Assembly: GCA_016839165.1 (NCBI GenBank)
Contig: CP069300.1
Coordinates: 7,450,001-7,514,000, forward strand
Length of the DNA stretch: 64,000 bases
Reading direction: 5' to 3'
Source of the DNA: Bradyrhizobium sp. PSBB068
Lineage (GTDB): Bacteria > Pseudomonadota > Alphaproteobacteria > Rhizobiales > Xanthobacteraceae
The notes under the pieces are model-generated. The model did no database searches. It saw nothing but the letters and a program-made list of their open reading frames with translations, and was not told where the DNA came from. The translations under genes and the position numbers were made by a program. Numbering within the stretch: the stretch's first letter is position 1; the number at the start of each line of letters is the position of its first letter. Positions 50,188 through 59,017 of the stretch are shown here, in pieces.

Positions 50188-51919
50188 GGAGAACGACTTC
50201 CAGCCTCGGCCAGGCCGCATCCGCTCTTCGCGCAGTCAGCGGGCCAAGCCTTTCATCGCCCAGGCGCTCGCCGCCGCCCAGCGCGCCGGCGGCGGCGTAT
50301 CGCGGCAAGGTCTGCTCAGAAGCTCCAGCCGCTCGACCTTCGGCCGCGGCCGTATCGCCGCTGTCCGGGCGAACCATCTGCTGACGAGCCGCTCGCGCCT
50401 AGTGACGGTGAAGGCCCGCGTCGTGCGCCACACCGCCCGGGCGGCGACGCTCGGCGCTCATCTCGGCTACCTCCGGCGCGAGGGCGTCACCCGGGACGGG
50501 GAGAAGGCGCGGCTGTTCGGGCCGGAGACCGAGGACGCCGACCCCCAGGCCTTCGCCGAACGGTGCGAAAAGGATCGGCATCATTTCCGTTTCATCGTCT
50601 CACCCGAGGACGCGCCGGAGATGGCCGACCTCAAGGGCTATGCCCGCGAGCTGGTCGGCCAGATGGAGAAGGACCTCGGCACCAAGCTCGATTGGGTCGC
50701 CGTCGATCACTGGAACACGCAGCACCCGCACGTCCACATTATCGTGCGCGGCGTTGCCGAGGACGGCCAGGACCTCGTCATCTCCCGCGACTACATCAAG
50801 GAGGGCATGCGCGCTCGCGCCCAGGATCTGGTCACGCGGGAGCTAGGGCTGCGTAGCGACCTCGTTATCCACCAAACGCTCGAGCGTCAGGTCGAAACCG
50901 AGCGCTGGACCCAGCTCGACCGGCAGCTCGTCCGTGACGGCGGCCGACATGGCGTCATCGACGTTGCACTCTCTCCGGGCCAGGAGCCGGATCCGTTCCA
51001 TTCACTGAAGGTCGGCCGCCTGCGGCATCTGGAGAGCCTCGGTCTCGCCCATCAGATCGGAGCCGGCCAGTGGACGATGGACGAGGCGGCCGAAACCACG
51101 CTCCGTGAACTCGGCGAGCGCGGCGACATCATCAAGCGGATTCATCGGGGCTTACGAGGACGCGGTATCGAGCGCGCGGCCGCGAGCTATGTGCTCGCCG
51201 GCGAGAGCCTCGACGTGCCCGTCATCGGTCGTCTCGTTGATCGTGGGCTCGACGACGAGTTGAAAGGCACCGCCTATGCGGTCATCGACGGCGTCGACGG
51301 CCGCACCCACCACATCAAATTCCCCGACCTCGACGCCACCGGCGACAGCGCGCCCGGCTCGATCGTCGAGCTGAGGAAGTTCGACGACGCGCAAGGGCGT
51401 CGCCGCGTCGCGCTCGCCGTGCGGTCGGACCTCGCCATCGAGGATCAGGTGACCGCCAGCGGCGCGACTTGGCTCGACCGCCAAGCGGTCTCGCGTGATC
51501 CGGTCGACCTTAGCCAGACGGGCTTCGGCGCCGAGGTCCGCGATGCGCAGGAGCGGCGGGCCGACCAGCTCATCGAGCAGGGGCTGGCCGAGCGACAGAC
51601 GCGGGGCATCACCTTCTCCCAGGGCCTGATCGGCACGCTCCGCCGTCGGGAAATCGAAGCCTTGGGCGAGCGGCTTGCGGCCGAGACAGGCCAGACCTTC
51701 AACCAGGCCGCCTCCGGCGAGTACGTCGCCGGATCATACCGTCAGCGCTTCGCGCTCGCCTCCGGCCGCTTCGCCATGATCGATAACGGCCTTGGCTTCC
51801 AGCTCGTGCCCTGGACCCCGTCGCTTGAGAAACAGCTCGGCCGCCACGTCTCCGGCGTCGCCCGCGATGATGGCGGCGTCGACTGGGGCTTCGGCCGCAA
51901 TCGGGGGCTCGGCCTGTGA
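50180..51919 (+). CDS. Relaxase, VirD2-like N terminus with DUF3363
   Basis: The 579-residue conjugative relaxase nicks oriT and stays attached to the transferred strand. The N-terminal HUH-type domain has HTARAATLGAHLGYL near 95 and the metal-binding triad region WNTQHPHVHIIVRG (about 179-192). DUF3363 (about 240-560) forms the rest. The N-terminal 40 residues are basic and disordered. ATG 50,180 is inside the previous doubtful frame. It overlaps the coupling-protein reading frame by 4 nt if the GTG at 51,916 is used. Confidence 0.88.
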   Translation: MAEENDFQPRPGRIRSSRSQRAKPFIAQALAAAQRAGGGVSRQGLLRSSSRSTFGRGRIAAVRANHLLTSRSRLVTVKARVVRHTARAATLGAHLGYLRREGVTRDGEKARLFGPETEDADPQAFAERCEKDRHHFRFIVSPEDAPEMADLKGYARELVGQMEKDLGTKLDWVAVDHWNTQHPHVHIIVRGVAEDGQDLVISRDYIKEGMRARAQDLVTRELGLRSDLVIHQTLERQVETERWTQLDRQLVRDGGRHGVIDVALSPGQEPDPFHSLKVGRLRHLESLGLAHQIGAGQWTMDEAAETTLRELGERGDIIKRIHRGLRGRGIERAAASYVLAGESLDVPVIGRLVDRGLDDELKGTAYAVIDGVDGRTHHIKFPDLDATGDSAPGSIVELRKFDDAQGRRRVALAVRSDLAIEDQVTASGATWLDRQAVSRDPVDLSQTGFGAEVRDAQERRADQLIEQGLAERQTRGITFSQGLIGTLRRREIEALGERLAAETGQTFNQAASGEYVAGSYRQRFALASGRFAMIDNGLGFQLVPWTPSLEKQLGRHVSGVARDDGGVDWGFGRNRGLGL

Positions 51920-51960
51920 GCGGACACTCTCATCACAGATCTCAGGAAAGGACGGCCGGC

Positions 51961-53943
51961 ATGTCGGCGACGAAGATACTCTGGGGCCAGGTCATCACCG
52001 TCTTCGGGATCGTCCTCTTGACGATCTGGACCGCGACGGAATGGACCGCCTGGCGGCTCGGCTTTCAGCCCGAACTCGGCCGTCCCTGGTTCGAGATCCT
52101 GCACTTCCCGTTCTACCTGCCACCGGCCTTCTTCTGGTGGTGGTACGCCTACGACGCCTACGCTCCCTCGATCTTCATCGAGGGCGCCTATATCTCGGCG
52201 TCGGGCGGGATCATCGCCGCGGCCGTCGCCATTGGCATGTCGGTCTGGCGGGCTCGCGAAGCGAAGAATGCCGAGACCTACGGCTCCGCACGATGGGCGC
52301 AGCAACAAGAGATCGAGGAGGCCGGCTTGCTCGGTCCCGATGGCGTTGTGCTCGGCCGCTATCAACGCAGCTATCTCCGCCACGACGGCCCCGAGCATGT
52401 GCTGTGCTTCGCGCCGACCCGGAGCGGCAAGGGTGTGGGCCTCGTCATCCCTTCGCTGCTGACCTGGCCGGGTTCGGCGATCGTCCACGACATCAAGGGC
52501 GAGAACTGGCAGCTCACCGCCGGCTTCCGCGCCCAGCACGGTCGCGTGCTGCTGTTCGATCCGACCAACGCCAGGTCGTCGGCCTACAATCCGCTCCTTG
52601 AGGTGCGCCGTGGCGAGTGGGAGGTGCGCGACGTTCAGAACATCGCCGACATCCTGGTCGACCCCGAAGGCAGTCTCGAGAAGCGGAACCATTGGGAGAA
52701 AACTAGCCACGCGCTGCTGGTCGGCGCGATCCTTCACGTTCTCTATGCCGAGGAGGACAAGACCCTTGCCGGCGTCGCTTCCTTCCTGTCCGACCCCAAG
52801 CGACCGATCGAGTCGACGCTCTCGGCCATGATGCGGACGCCGCATCTCGGTGAGGCCGGCGTCCACCCTGTTGTCGCCTCCGCCGCGCGCGAGCTGCTGA
52901 ACAAGTCCGGCAACGAGCGATCCGGCGTGCTGAGCACGGCGATGTCGTTTCTCGGCCTCTACCGCGATCCCGTGGTCGCCGAGGTGACGCGACGCTGCGA
53001 CTGGCGGATCGGCGACATCGTGGCCGCCGATCGGCCGACGACGCTCTACCTCGTCGTGCCGCCGTCAGACATCAACCGGACCAAGCCGCTGATCCGCCTG
53101 ATCCTCAATCAAGTCGGCCGGCGACTGACGGAGGACCTGCTGGCCAAAGCCGGGCGACGCCGGCTTCTCCTGATGCTGGATGAGTTCCCGGCGCTCGGTC
53201 GCCTCGACTTCTTCGAGTCCGCGCTCGCCTTCATGGCGGGCTACGGCATCAAGAGCTTTCTCATCGCCCAGTCGCTGAACCAGATCGAGAAGGCCTACGG
53301 CCCGAACAACTCGATCCTCGACAACTGCCATGTCCGGGTGAGCTTCGCGACCAATGACGAGCGGACCGCCAAGCGGGTGAGCGATGCGCTCGGCACCGCG
53401 ACCGAGATGAAGGCGATGAAGAACTATGCCGGGAGCCGGTTGTCGCCCTGGCTCGGGCATCTCATGGTCTCCCGCTCGGAAACGGCGCGTCCCTTGCTGA
53501 CGCCCGGCGAGGTCATGCAGCTCCCGCCCACCGACGAGATCGTAATGGTGTCGGGCGCCCATCCGATCCGGGCGAAGAAGGCCCGCTACTATGAGGACGG
53601 ACGCTTCCAGGAGCGGATCGTGGCGCCGCCCGTCCCGGCGCGGCCGAAGGAGGGCCGTCCCGACGACTGGAGTTCGTATCCGCTGCCTCCTCGCCCTCCG
53701 GCGTCGGTGGCGGCCGAAGGTGATGACGCCGACGACGAGGATCCGAAGAACGCCGATCGGCGGAAGCAGCCGGAGCTCAGCCAAGGAACCGTCGAGAAGC
53801 AGGCGCCGATCGAGAATGAGTTCGCGCTCGATCCGGTCGACGACATGGAGGAGGAGGCGCCGCGGATCGGTCGCATGAACGATCTCATGCAGGGTATCGC
53901 GCGGCAGGCGTCGCTCGATCCGGGCGACGACCTCGGCATGTGA
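51961..53943 (+). CDS. traG: Conjugative coupling protein TraG (VirD4-type)
   Basis: This 660-residue type IV coupling ATPase passes the relaxase-DNA complex to the channel. N-terminal transmembrane segments lie at about 6-25, 45-65 and 75-97. Walker A is APTRSGKGVGLV (about 150-161), Walker B is LLMLDEFPALGRLDF (about 401-415), and GYGIKSFLIAQSLNQIEK follows. The C-terminal 100 residues are acidic. AGGAAAGGA lies 9 bp before ATG 51,961; a GTG at 51,916 overlapping the relaxase stop is an alternative. Confidence 0.92.
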   Translation: MSATKILWGQVITVFGIVLLTIWTATEWTAWRLGFQPELGRPWFEILHFPFYLPPAFFWWWYAYDAYAPSIFIEGAYISASGGIIAAAVAIGMSVWRAREAKNAETYGSARWAQQQEIEEAGLLGPDGVVLGRYQRSYLRHDGPEHVLCFAPTRSGKGVGLVIPSLLTWPGSAIVHDIKGENWQLTAGFRAQHGRVLLFDPTNARSSAYNPLLEVRRGEWEVRDVQNIADILVDPEGSLEKRNHWEKTSHALLVGAILHVLYAEEDKTLAGVASFLSDPKRPIESTLSAMMRTPHLGEAGVHPVVASAARELLNKSGNERSGVLSTAMSFLGLYRDPVVAEVTRRCDWRIGDIVAADRPTTLYLVVPPSDINRTKPLIRLILNQVGRRLTEDLLAKAGRRRLLLMLDEFPALGRLDFFESALAFMAGYGIKSFLIAQSLNQIEKAYGPNNSILDNCHVRVSFATNDERTAKRVSDALGTATEMKAMKNYAGSRLSPWLGHLMVSRSETARPLLTPGEVMQLPPTDEIVMVSGAHPIRAKKARYYEDGRFQERIVAPPVPARPKEGRPDDWSSYPLPPRPPASVAAEGDDADDEDPKNADRRKQPELSQGTVEKQAPIENEFALDPVDDMEEEAPRIGRMNDLMQGIARQASLDPGDDLGM

Positions 53944-53956
53944 GGCGCGCATAGCC

Positions 53957-54397
53957 ATGTCGAAGAAGAAGGCTCAGCTCTCCGTCTATCTCGACGCGGA
54001 TGTGATGCAGTCCCTGTCGGCCTATGCGGCGCGGCGAGAGCAATCGATGTCGCTCATCGCCGAAGCCGCCATCGCTTCGTTTTTGTCGCCGGACGCGGAC
54101 GAACGGCGGGAAGCAGCCATCGCCAAGCGGCTCGACCAGCAGGATCGCCGCTTGGCGCGCCTCGAGCGTGACATAGGCATCAGCGTCGAGACGCTGGCCC
54201 TATTCATCCGCTTCTGGCTCAACACCACACCGCCGCTTCCCGAACCGGCCGCGAAGGCTGCGCGGGCACAAGCCGGCGCACGATACGATAATTTCGTCGC
54301 CGCGTTGGGAAGGAGACTCAATGAAGGTCCGAAGTTGAGGCAAGAGATTCCGGAAGATCGTGCGCCTACTTCACAAAATTCCGTCGAACCTGTTTGA
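53957..54397 (+). CDS. CopG-like ribbon-helix-helix protein
   Basis: The N-terminal RHH domain of this 146-residue protein (AQLSVYLDADVMQSLSAYAARREQSMSLIAEAAIASFL) is followed by a helical region. In related elements this gene sits between traG and trbB and may regulate the trb operon. Here a mer module separates it from trbB by 3 kb. The last 15 residues look less conserved, so its 3' end may have been altered at the insertion junction. Confidence 0.8.
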   Translation: MSKKKAQLSVYLDADVMQSLSAYAARREQSMSLIAEAAIASFLSPDADERREAAIAKRLDQQDRRLARLERDIGISVETLALFIRFWLNTTPPLPEPAAKAARAQAGARYDNFVAALGRRLNEGPKLRQEIPEDRAPTSQNSVEPV

Positions 54398-54500
54398 GAA
54401 CAAGCGACGGCGTAAGACAAGTGTGAAATCTCTTCTCCGACTCCTACCGCCCGTGACTGCTCTGGCGTCCGCTCTTCTCGGATTGGTTGCTGCTGCGAAT

Positions 54501-55931
54501 TCAACCCGCGCAGCATGAGAGTTTCGCCACTTCCTTGTCGAAGGCGAGCGCGGCGAGCTTCAGCCCCTCCACGGTGGTCAGGTAGGGGAAGATCGTTTCC
54601 GCGATATCGCGCACCGTCAGGCCGCCGCGGATCGCCATAACGGCCGTCTGGATGCTGTCCGCGCCCTCGGGGGCGAGGACATGCGCGCCGATGAGCTTGT
54701 CGCTGCCGGCGTCCGCCACAAGCTTGATGAGCCCGCGCGTATCGCGCGCGGCGAGCGCGCGTGGAACCTGATCGAGCGTAATCGTCGAAACGCGCGTCGT
54801 GTAGCCCGCCGCCCGCGCGGCCGCCTCCGTCAGCCCGACGCTCGCGACCTGCGGATCGGTGAACACGATGGCCGGCATGGCGGAATTGTCATAGGCGAGG
54901 CTGTCGCCGTTGAGCGCGTTTTTCGCCGCGAGCTTGGCGCCATAGGCGGCCATGTAGACGAATTCGTCCCGCCCCGTGACGTCGCCCGCCGCATAGACGC
55001 TCGGACGGCTGGTGCGCATGCGATCGTCGACGACGATGGCGCCGTTCGGCGTCAGCTTGACGCCGAGTTCGGCGAGGCCAAGACCCTCGGTGTTCGGCGC
55101 GCGCCCCGCCGCGCACAGCACCTTCTCCGCCTCGATGGTCGCCTCGCGGCCGTCGCGGACGAGCGCCAGCGCGACCCCTGTCTCCGTCTTGCGGATCGAG
55201 CGATAGGCGACGCCGGAGACGACCTCGACGCCCTCGTCGGCGAAGAAGCGCGTCAGCGCGATGCTGATCTCCGGCTCCGCTTCGGGCAGCAGCCGCGAAC
55301 GGCAGACGAGCGTCACCCTGACGCCTGCGCGCGCGAACATCTGCGCCAGCTCCGCGCCGATGTAGCCACCGCCGATCACCAGAAGCGAGCTTGGCAGCTC
55401 CGCGAGTTCGAGCGCGGTCGTGCTCGTCAGATAGGGCACGGACTCGATCCCCGCGATCGCCGGAACGCCCGGCCGGGCGCCGGTGGCGACGATGATCCGC
55501 TCGGCGACGAGGCGCGCGGCGGCGACCTCGACGCCGCCTTCGACCAGCTTCGCCGTTCCCTCGCGATAGGCGATGTTGTTATAGGCCGGCAACAGGTCGA
55601 CGTATTTGGCCTGCCGCAGGGCAGAGACCAACTCGTCCTTCTGCCTGACGGTCGCGCGCCAGTCACGGACCTCGGCGTGGGCGGAAACGCCCCCGAACCG
55701 CGCCGCGGCGCGCGCATTGTGCAAAGTCTCGGCCGCGCGGATCAGCGCCTTCGACGGCACGCAGCCGATATTGACGCAAGTGCCGCCGATCGTGCCAGCC
55801 CCGATCAGCGCCACCTGCGCGCCTTGCTCGGCGGCAGTGATCGCGGCCGAAAATCCTGCCGATCCGGCGCCGACGACGACAAGGTCGTAACAGTCGGATT
55901 CCTTCGCCTTCGGCGTGCAGTAATCGCTCAT
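54501..55931 (-). CDS. merA: Mercuric reductase MerA
   Basis: This 476-residue flavoprotein reduces Hg(II) to volatile Hg(0) with NADPH in the cytoplasm. The FAD-binding GAGSAG (21-26), redox-active Cys52 and Cys57 in GGTCVNIGCVPSK, the NADPH-binding region GGGYIGAELAQ, and the C-terminal Cys473-Cys474 pair (LSCCAG) that hands Hg(II) to the active site are all present. It is the short form lacking the MerP-like N-terminal domain. ATG 55,931 starts the conserved sequence. It is the last gene of merTPA, read against the ICE genes. Confidence 0.93.
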   Translation of the reverse strand: MSDYCTPKAKESDCYDLVVVGAGSAGFSAAITAAEQGAQVALIGAGTIGGTCVNIGCVPSKALIRAAETLHNARAAARFGGVSAHAEVRDWRATVRQKDELVSALRQAKYVDLLPAYNNIAYREGTAKLVEGGVEVAAARLVAERIIVATGARPGVPAIAGIESVPYLTSTTALELAELPSSLLVIGGGYIGAELAQMFARAGVRVTLVCRSRLLPEAEPEISIALTRFFADEGVEVVSGVAYRSIRKTETGVALALVRDGREATIEAEKVLCAAGRAPNTEGLGLAELGVKLTPNGAIVVDDRMRTSRPSVYAAGDVTGRDEFVYMAAYGAKLAAKNALNGDSLAYDNSAMPAIVFTDPQVASVGLTEAAARAAGYTTRVSTITLDQVPRALAARDTRGLIKLVADAGSDKLIGAHVLAPEGADSIQTAVMAIRGGLTVRDIAETIFPYLTTVEGLKLAALAFDKEVAKLSCCAG

Positions 55932-55954
55932 GGTTTCGTCTCGGTTTCGCCGCC

Positions 55955-56263
55955 TCAGCCCTTCGTCGACTTGGCGACCTCGGCCGGATAGCCGTGATCG
56001 GTGGTCGCCTTGATCATCGCGCCCGGCGAGGTGACGGCGGCGTCGTAGGTGACGGTCGCGGTGACGTCGGCCATCGCGTCGGCCTGGCTGACCGTGACGC
56101 CGCTGACGCCTTTGACATGGGCGATCGTGCTCTTGACGATCGGCCCGCACAGCACGCAGCCAGCGTGATGGACATTGAGGACGACGGTGGCCTGGCCTGC
56201 CCAGGCGGCCATCGGGGCCGCGAACAAGCCGAGCGCGGCCAACAATCCAATTCCGTTCTTCAT
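55955..56263 (-). CDS. merP: Periplasmic mercury-binding protein MerP
   Basis: The 102-residue product has a signal peptide (1-22, AWA cleavage site) followed by one heavy-metal-associated domain. The metal site is GCVLCG (Cys36, Cys39) in place of the more usual GMTCxxC. It binds Hg(II) in the periplasm and passes it to MerT. GGAG lies 6 bp before ATG 56,263. The gene is 23 bp upstream of merA. Confidence 0.87.
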   Translation of the reverse strand: MKNGIGLLAALGLFAAPMAAWAGQATVVLNVHHAGCVLCGPIVKSTIAHVKGVSGVTVSQADAMADVTATVTYDAAVTSPGAMIKATTDHGYPAEVAKSTKG

Positions 56264-56292
56264 GCTTCTCTCCATTTGGCGTAGCGGCGCGC

Positions 56293-56709
56293 TCACAGGA
56301 AATGGCGCGCGGCGTAGGGGAACCCGACCGCGATGACGACCAGCGTGATCGCGACAATGAGGCCGATCTTTGCGACGCGATCCGACCGGGGTGTGGCGCA
56401 ATACCCGTCGGCGCACGCGACCTGCCGCTTCTTCCGCATCCGCCAGGCGCCAGCACCGATAAAAGCTAGCGAGACGGCGGCGAAAATCGGCTGGTAGGGC
56501 TCCAGTGCGGTCAGGTTGCCAATCCAGGCGCCGCTGACGCCAGCAAGGAACAGCGCGAAAGGGATGACACAGCACGAAGCCGCGCCCAGCGCGCCCAATA
56601 AGCCGCCGACGGCGAGCCAATGCGACGCTGTCGTGCGCGCGTCCTGCGGCGGAACCGCGATGGCGCTTCCCTCGGACGCACCATGAGCCGAAGCCGTCGT
56701 TTCGCTCAT
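56293..56709 (-). CDS. merT: Mercuric ion transporter MerT
   Basis: The 138-residue inner-membrane protein has three hydrophobic segments (about 31-58, 67-88 and 112-131). The first carries the Hg-binding vicinal pair Cys46-Cys47 in GAASCCVIPF. The loop after segment 2 has a second pair, VACADGYC. AGGAG sits 10 bp before ATG 56,709; a GTG two codons earlier is an alternative. It is the first gene of the divergent mer operon and brings Hg(II) in for MerA. Confidence 0.9.
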   Translation of the reverse strand: MSETTASAHGASEGSAIAVPPQDARTTASHWLAVGGLLGALGAASCCVIPFALFLAGVSGAWIGNLTALEPYQPIFAAVSLAFIGAGAWRMRKKRQVACADGYCATPRSDRVAKIGLIVAITLVVIAVGFPYAARHFL

Positions 56710-56760
56710 AGCCACTACACTCCTGTTGCTTCCGAATCCAATCTGCGCCTATCCTGAGGT

Positions 56761-56775
56761 CTGTAGCGACTACAG
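56761..56775. promoter_or_regulatory. MerR operator
   Basis: On the minus strand a -35 element TTGACC (56,776-56,781) is followed by the dyad CTGTAGTCGCTACAG and a weak -10 about 19-20 bp away (CAGGATAGG region). A dyad inside an over-long 19-bp spacer is the hallmark of MerR-activated promoters. It would drive merTPA; merR reads the other way from the same region. Confidence 0.8.
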
Positions 56776-56792
56776 GGTCAAGGGCATTTTTG

Positions 56793-57221
56793 ATGAGCGC
56801 CTCGAAGTCATCGAATGGCCTTCAACGCGCAGAGTTGGCCCGGCGGACAGGCGCCAATCTCGAAACCGTCCGATATTACGAAAAGGTCGGGCTCTTGCCG
56901 CCACCACCACGGACCGCCAGCGGTTACCGTAGCTATGATGGCGCCCATGAACGCCGTCTCGGTTTCGTGCTGCGCGCCCGCGAGCTCGGATTCTCGTTGG
57001 AAGAGATACGCGCTCTCTTACGCCTGGCGGACGAACGCGAACAGCCATGCGCGGAAGCGAGCGTCCTCGCCGCGACTCACCTTGCGGATGTACGCGCGAA
57101 AATCGCCGACTTGAAACGCATGGAGCGCGTGTTGAAGGACGTGGTCGCGCAATGCGGCGATGGCACGCGGCTCGACTGTCCTCTGATCGAAACGTTGTTC
57201 CGAGAGCGGCTCGCCAAGTAA
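56793..57221 (+). CDS. merR: Hg(II)-responsive regulator MerR
   Basis: This 142-residue MerR has an N-terminal winged HTH (RAELARRTGANLETVRYYEKVGLL), a dimerisation helix, and three cysteines, Cys86, Cys121 and Cys129. Their spacing (35 and 8) is close to that of the Hg-binding cysteines of Tn501 MerR, which separates it from Pb, Cd or Zn sensors. ATG 56,793 is used; a TTG immediately before adds one residue. It is divergent from merT. Confidence 0.92.
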   Translation: MSASKSSNGLQRAELARRTGANLETVRYYEKVGLLPPPPRTASGYRSYDGAHERRLGFVLRARELGFSLEEIRALLRLADEREQPCAEASVLAATHLADVRAKIADLKRMERVLKDVVAQCGDGTRLDCPLIETLFRERLAK

Positions 57222-57398
57222 GGCCGCGCCGGCTGCCTTGACCGTTACATTCGAATACGCCCCCGCAAGTATTTTTTCTCCGCTCTACGCCTGATCGCTA
57301 CGCCGTGTGAATACTTGTTGAGGCGTCCCATTTCTTGCCTTTTCTAATCATCCCCGTCGCCAATCGCATGTCGCGATTGGCCCAAGACGGGGACGATC

Positions 57399-58397
57399 GT
57401 GGCGGTTGCTCCACTCCATTCCGAGGCCTTCTCCCGCGGTGCGCGCATGCTGCGCACCGCCCTCGGGCCCGCCATCGCCGCCTTCCTCGAAGACCCGTCG
57501 ATCGTCGAGGTGATGCTCAACCCCGACGGCCGGCTCTGGATCGACCGGCTGTCGGGCGGGCTGGAGGACACGGGCCGCACCCTGTCGGCCGTTGACGGCG
57601 AGCGGATCGTGCGCCTGGTCGCACACCATGTCGGCGCCGAGGTCCACGCGGAGCGGCCGCGCGTTTCCGCCGAACTGCCCGAGACGGGAGAGCGGTTCGA
57701 GGGGCTGCTGCCGCCCGTCGTCACCGCGCCGGCCTTCGCCATACGCAAGCCCGCCATCGCCGTCTTCACCCTCGACGACTATGTCGACGCTGGCACGATG
57801 ACCGCTGGTCAAGCGGCGTTGCTGCGTGGGGCAGTCGCGTCGCGCAAGAACATCCTCGTCGCTGGCGGCACCGGCACGGGCAAGACGACGCTCACAAACG
57901 CGCTCCTGGCCGAGATCGCAGGCACGAGCGACCGCGTGGTGCTAATCGAGGACACCCGCGAACTGCAATGCCGCGCGCCGAACCTGGTCGCGATGCGCAC
58001 CAAGGACGGCGTCGCCTCGCTGTCGGACCTTGTCCGGTCCTCGCTGCGCCTTCGGCCCGACCGCATCCCGATCGGCGAGGTCCGCGGCGCCGAGGCGCTC
58101 GATCTCCTGAAGGCCTGGGGCACTGGCCACCCGGGTGGGATCGGCACGATCCACGCCGGCACTGCGCTCGGCGCGATTCGCCGCCTCGAACAGCTCATCC
58201 AGGAAGCCGTCGTCACCGTCCCCAAGGCGCTGATCGCCGAGACCATCGAACTCGTCGCGGTGCTGCGCGGCCGCGGCAGCGAACGCCGCCTCTCCGAACT
58301 CGCCCTCATCGCCGGCCTCGATCCCGCCACCGGCGACTACCGCATCCAGTCCGCCGAGGTGGGCGGCGATTCCTTGCACCCAGGAGACCCCTCATGA
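57399..58397 (+). CDS. trbB: Conjugative transfer ATPase TrbB
   Basis: The 332-residue VirB11-type hexameric ATPase of the mating-pair system is cytoplasmic. Walker A is [17 protein letters not shown] (about 153-169), the Asp box [12 protein letters not shown] is followed by the His box GTIHAGT (about 249). It starts with GTG 57,399, 177 bp after merR; the gap has an A+T-rich piece and a hairpin-like CCCCGTCGCCAATCGC...GCGATTGG segment. It begins the trb operon. Confidence 0.92.
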   Translation: MAVAPLHSEAFSRGARMLRTALGPAIAAFLEDPSIVEVMLNPDGRLWIDRLSGGLEDTGRTLSAVDGERIVRLVAHHVGAEVHAERPRVSAELPETGERFEGLLPPVVTAPAFAIRKPAIAVFTLDDYVDAGTMTAGQAALLRGAVASRKNILVAGGTGTGKTTLTNALLAEIAGTSDRVVLIEDTRELQCRAPNLVAMRTKDGVASLSDLVRSSLRLRPDRIPIGEVRGAEALDLLKAWGTGHPGGIGTIHAGTALGAIRRLEQLIQEAVVTVPKALIAETIELVAVLRGRGSERRLSELALIAGLDPATGDYRIQSAEVGGDSLHPGDPS

Positions 58398-58735
58398 TCC
58401 GTGCTCTCGCCGTCGCCAGTCGTGCGCGCCGCCGCCTGGCCGAATTCGTAGCCCTGACGACGCTCACCCTGGCCTTCGCCCCGGCCGCCTACGCCTCCGG
58501 CTCCTCCATGCCGTGGGAGACGCCGCTCAACTCGATCCTGGAGTCGGTGCAGGGCCCGGTCGCCAAGATCATCTCGGTCATCATCATCACCGTGACCGGG
58601 CTGACGCTCGCCTTCGGCGACACCTCGGGCGGTTTCCGCCGGCTGATCCAGATCGTGTTCGGTCTGTCGATCGCCTTCGCGGCGTCGAGCTTCTTTCTGT
58701 CCTTCTTCAGCTTCTCCGGCGGGGCGCTGGTCTGA
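58394..58735 (+). CDS. trbC: Conjugal pilin TrbC
   Basis: The 113-residue VirB2-type prepilin has a long signal peptide (to about residue 35, AYASGSS) and two hydrophobic helices (about 55-78 and 85-105). It overlaps trbB by 4 nt and trbD by 1 nt. TraF would process it into pilin. Confidence 0.88.
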   Translation: MIRALAVASRARRRLAEFVALTTLTLAFAPAAYASGSSMPWETPLNSILESVQGPVAKIISVIIITVTGLTLAFGDTSGGFRRLIQIVFGLSIAFAASSFFLSFFSFSGGALV

Positions 58736-59010
58736 TGGCCACGATCGTCGATCCCGACGTGCCCGGCTTCTTCGCTCCGGTCCATCGCGCGCTCACCGAC
58801 CCGATCCTGATGGGCGGGGCGCCGCGGACCGTCGCGATCGCCAACGGCACCTTGGCGGCGGCGATCGCGCTCGGCCTCCGGCTCTGGATCCCCGGCGCGC
58901 TCATCTGGGCAGTTGGCCATTCCGCCGCCGTCTGGGCGGCGAAACGGGACCCGCAATTCGTCGACGTGGTGCGCCGGCATCTTCGCTACCCCGCACATCT
59001 GGGGGTGTGA
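58735..59010 (+). CDS. trbD: Conjugal transfer protein TrbD
   Basis: A 91-residue VirB3-like inner-membrane protein has PGFFAPVHRALTDPILMGG at its N terminus, as in TrbD, and a hydrophobic double segment at 32-65. It precedes trbE, with which VirB3/TrbD proteins cooperate. Confidence 0.88.
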   Translation: MATIVDPDVPGFFAPVHRALTDPILMGGAPRTVAIANGTLAAAIALGLRLWIPGALIWAVGHSAAVWAAKRDPQFVDVVRRHLRYPAHLGV

Positions 59011-59017
59011 GGCCACC

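Noticed and set aside
54398..57398. Mercury transposon (Tn21/Tn501-like) with inverted terminal repeats
   Set aside because: No transposase or resolvase gene and no convincing terminal repeats at the module borders; only weak matches around GGCGTA were seen.
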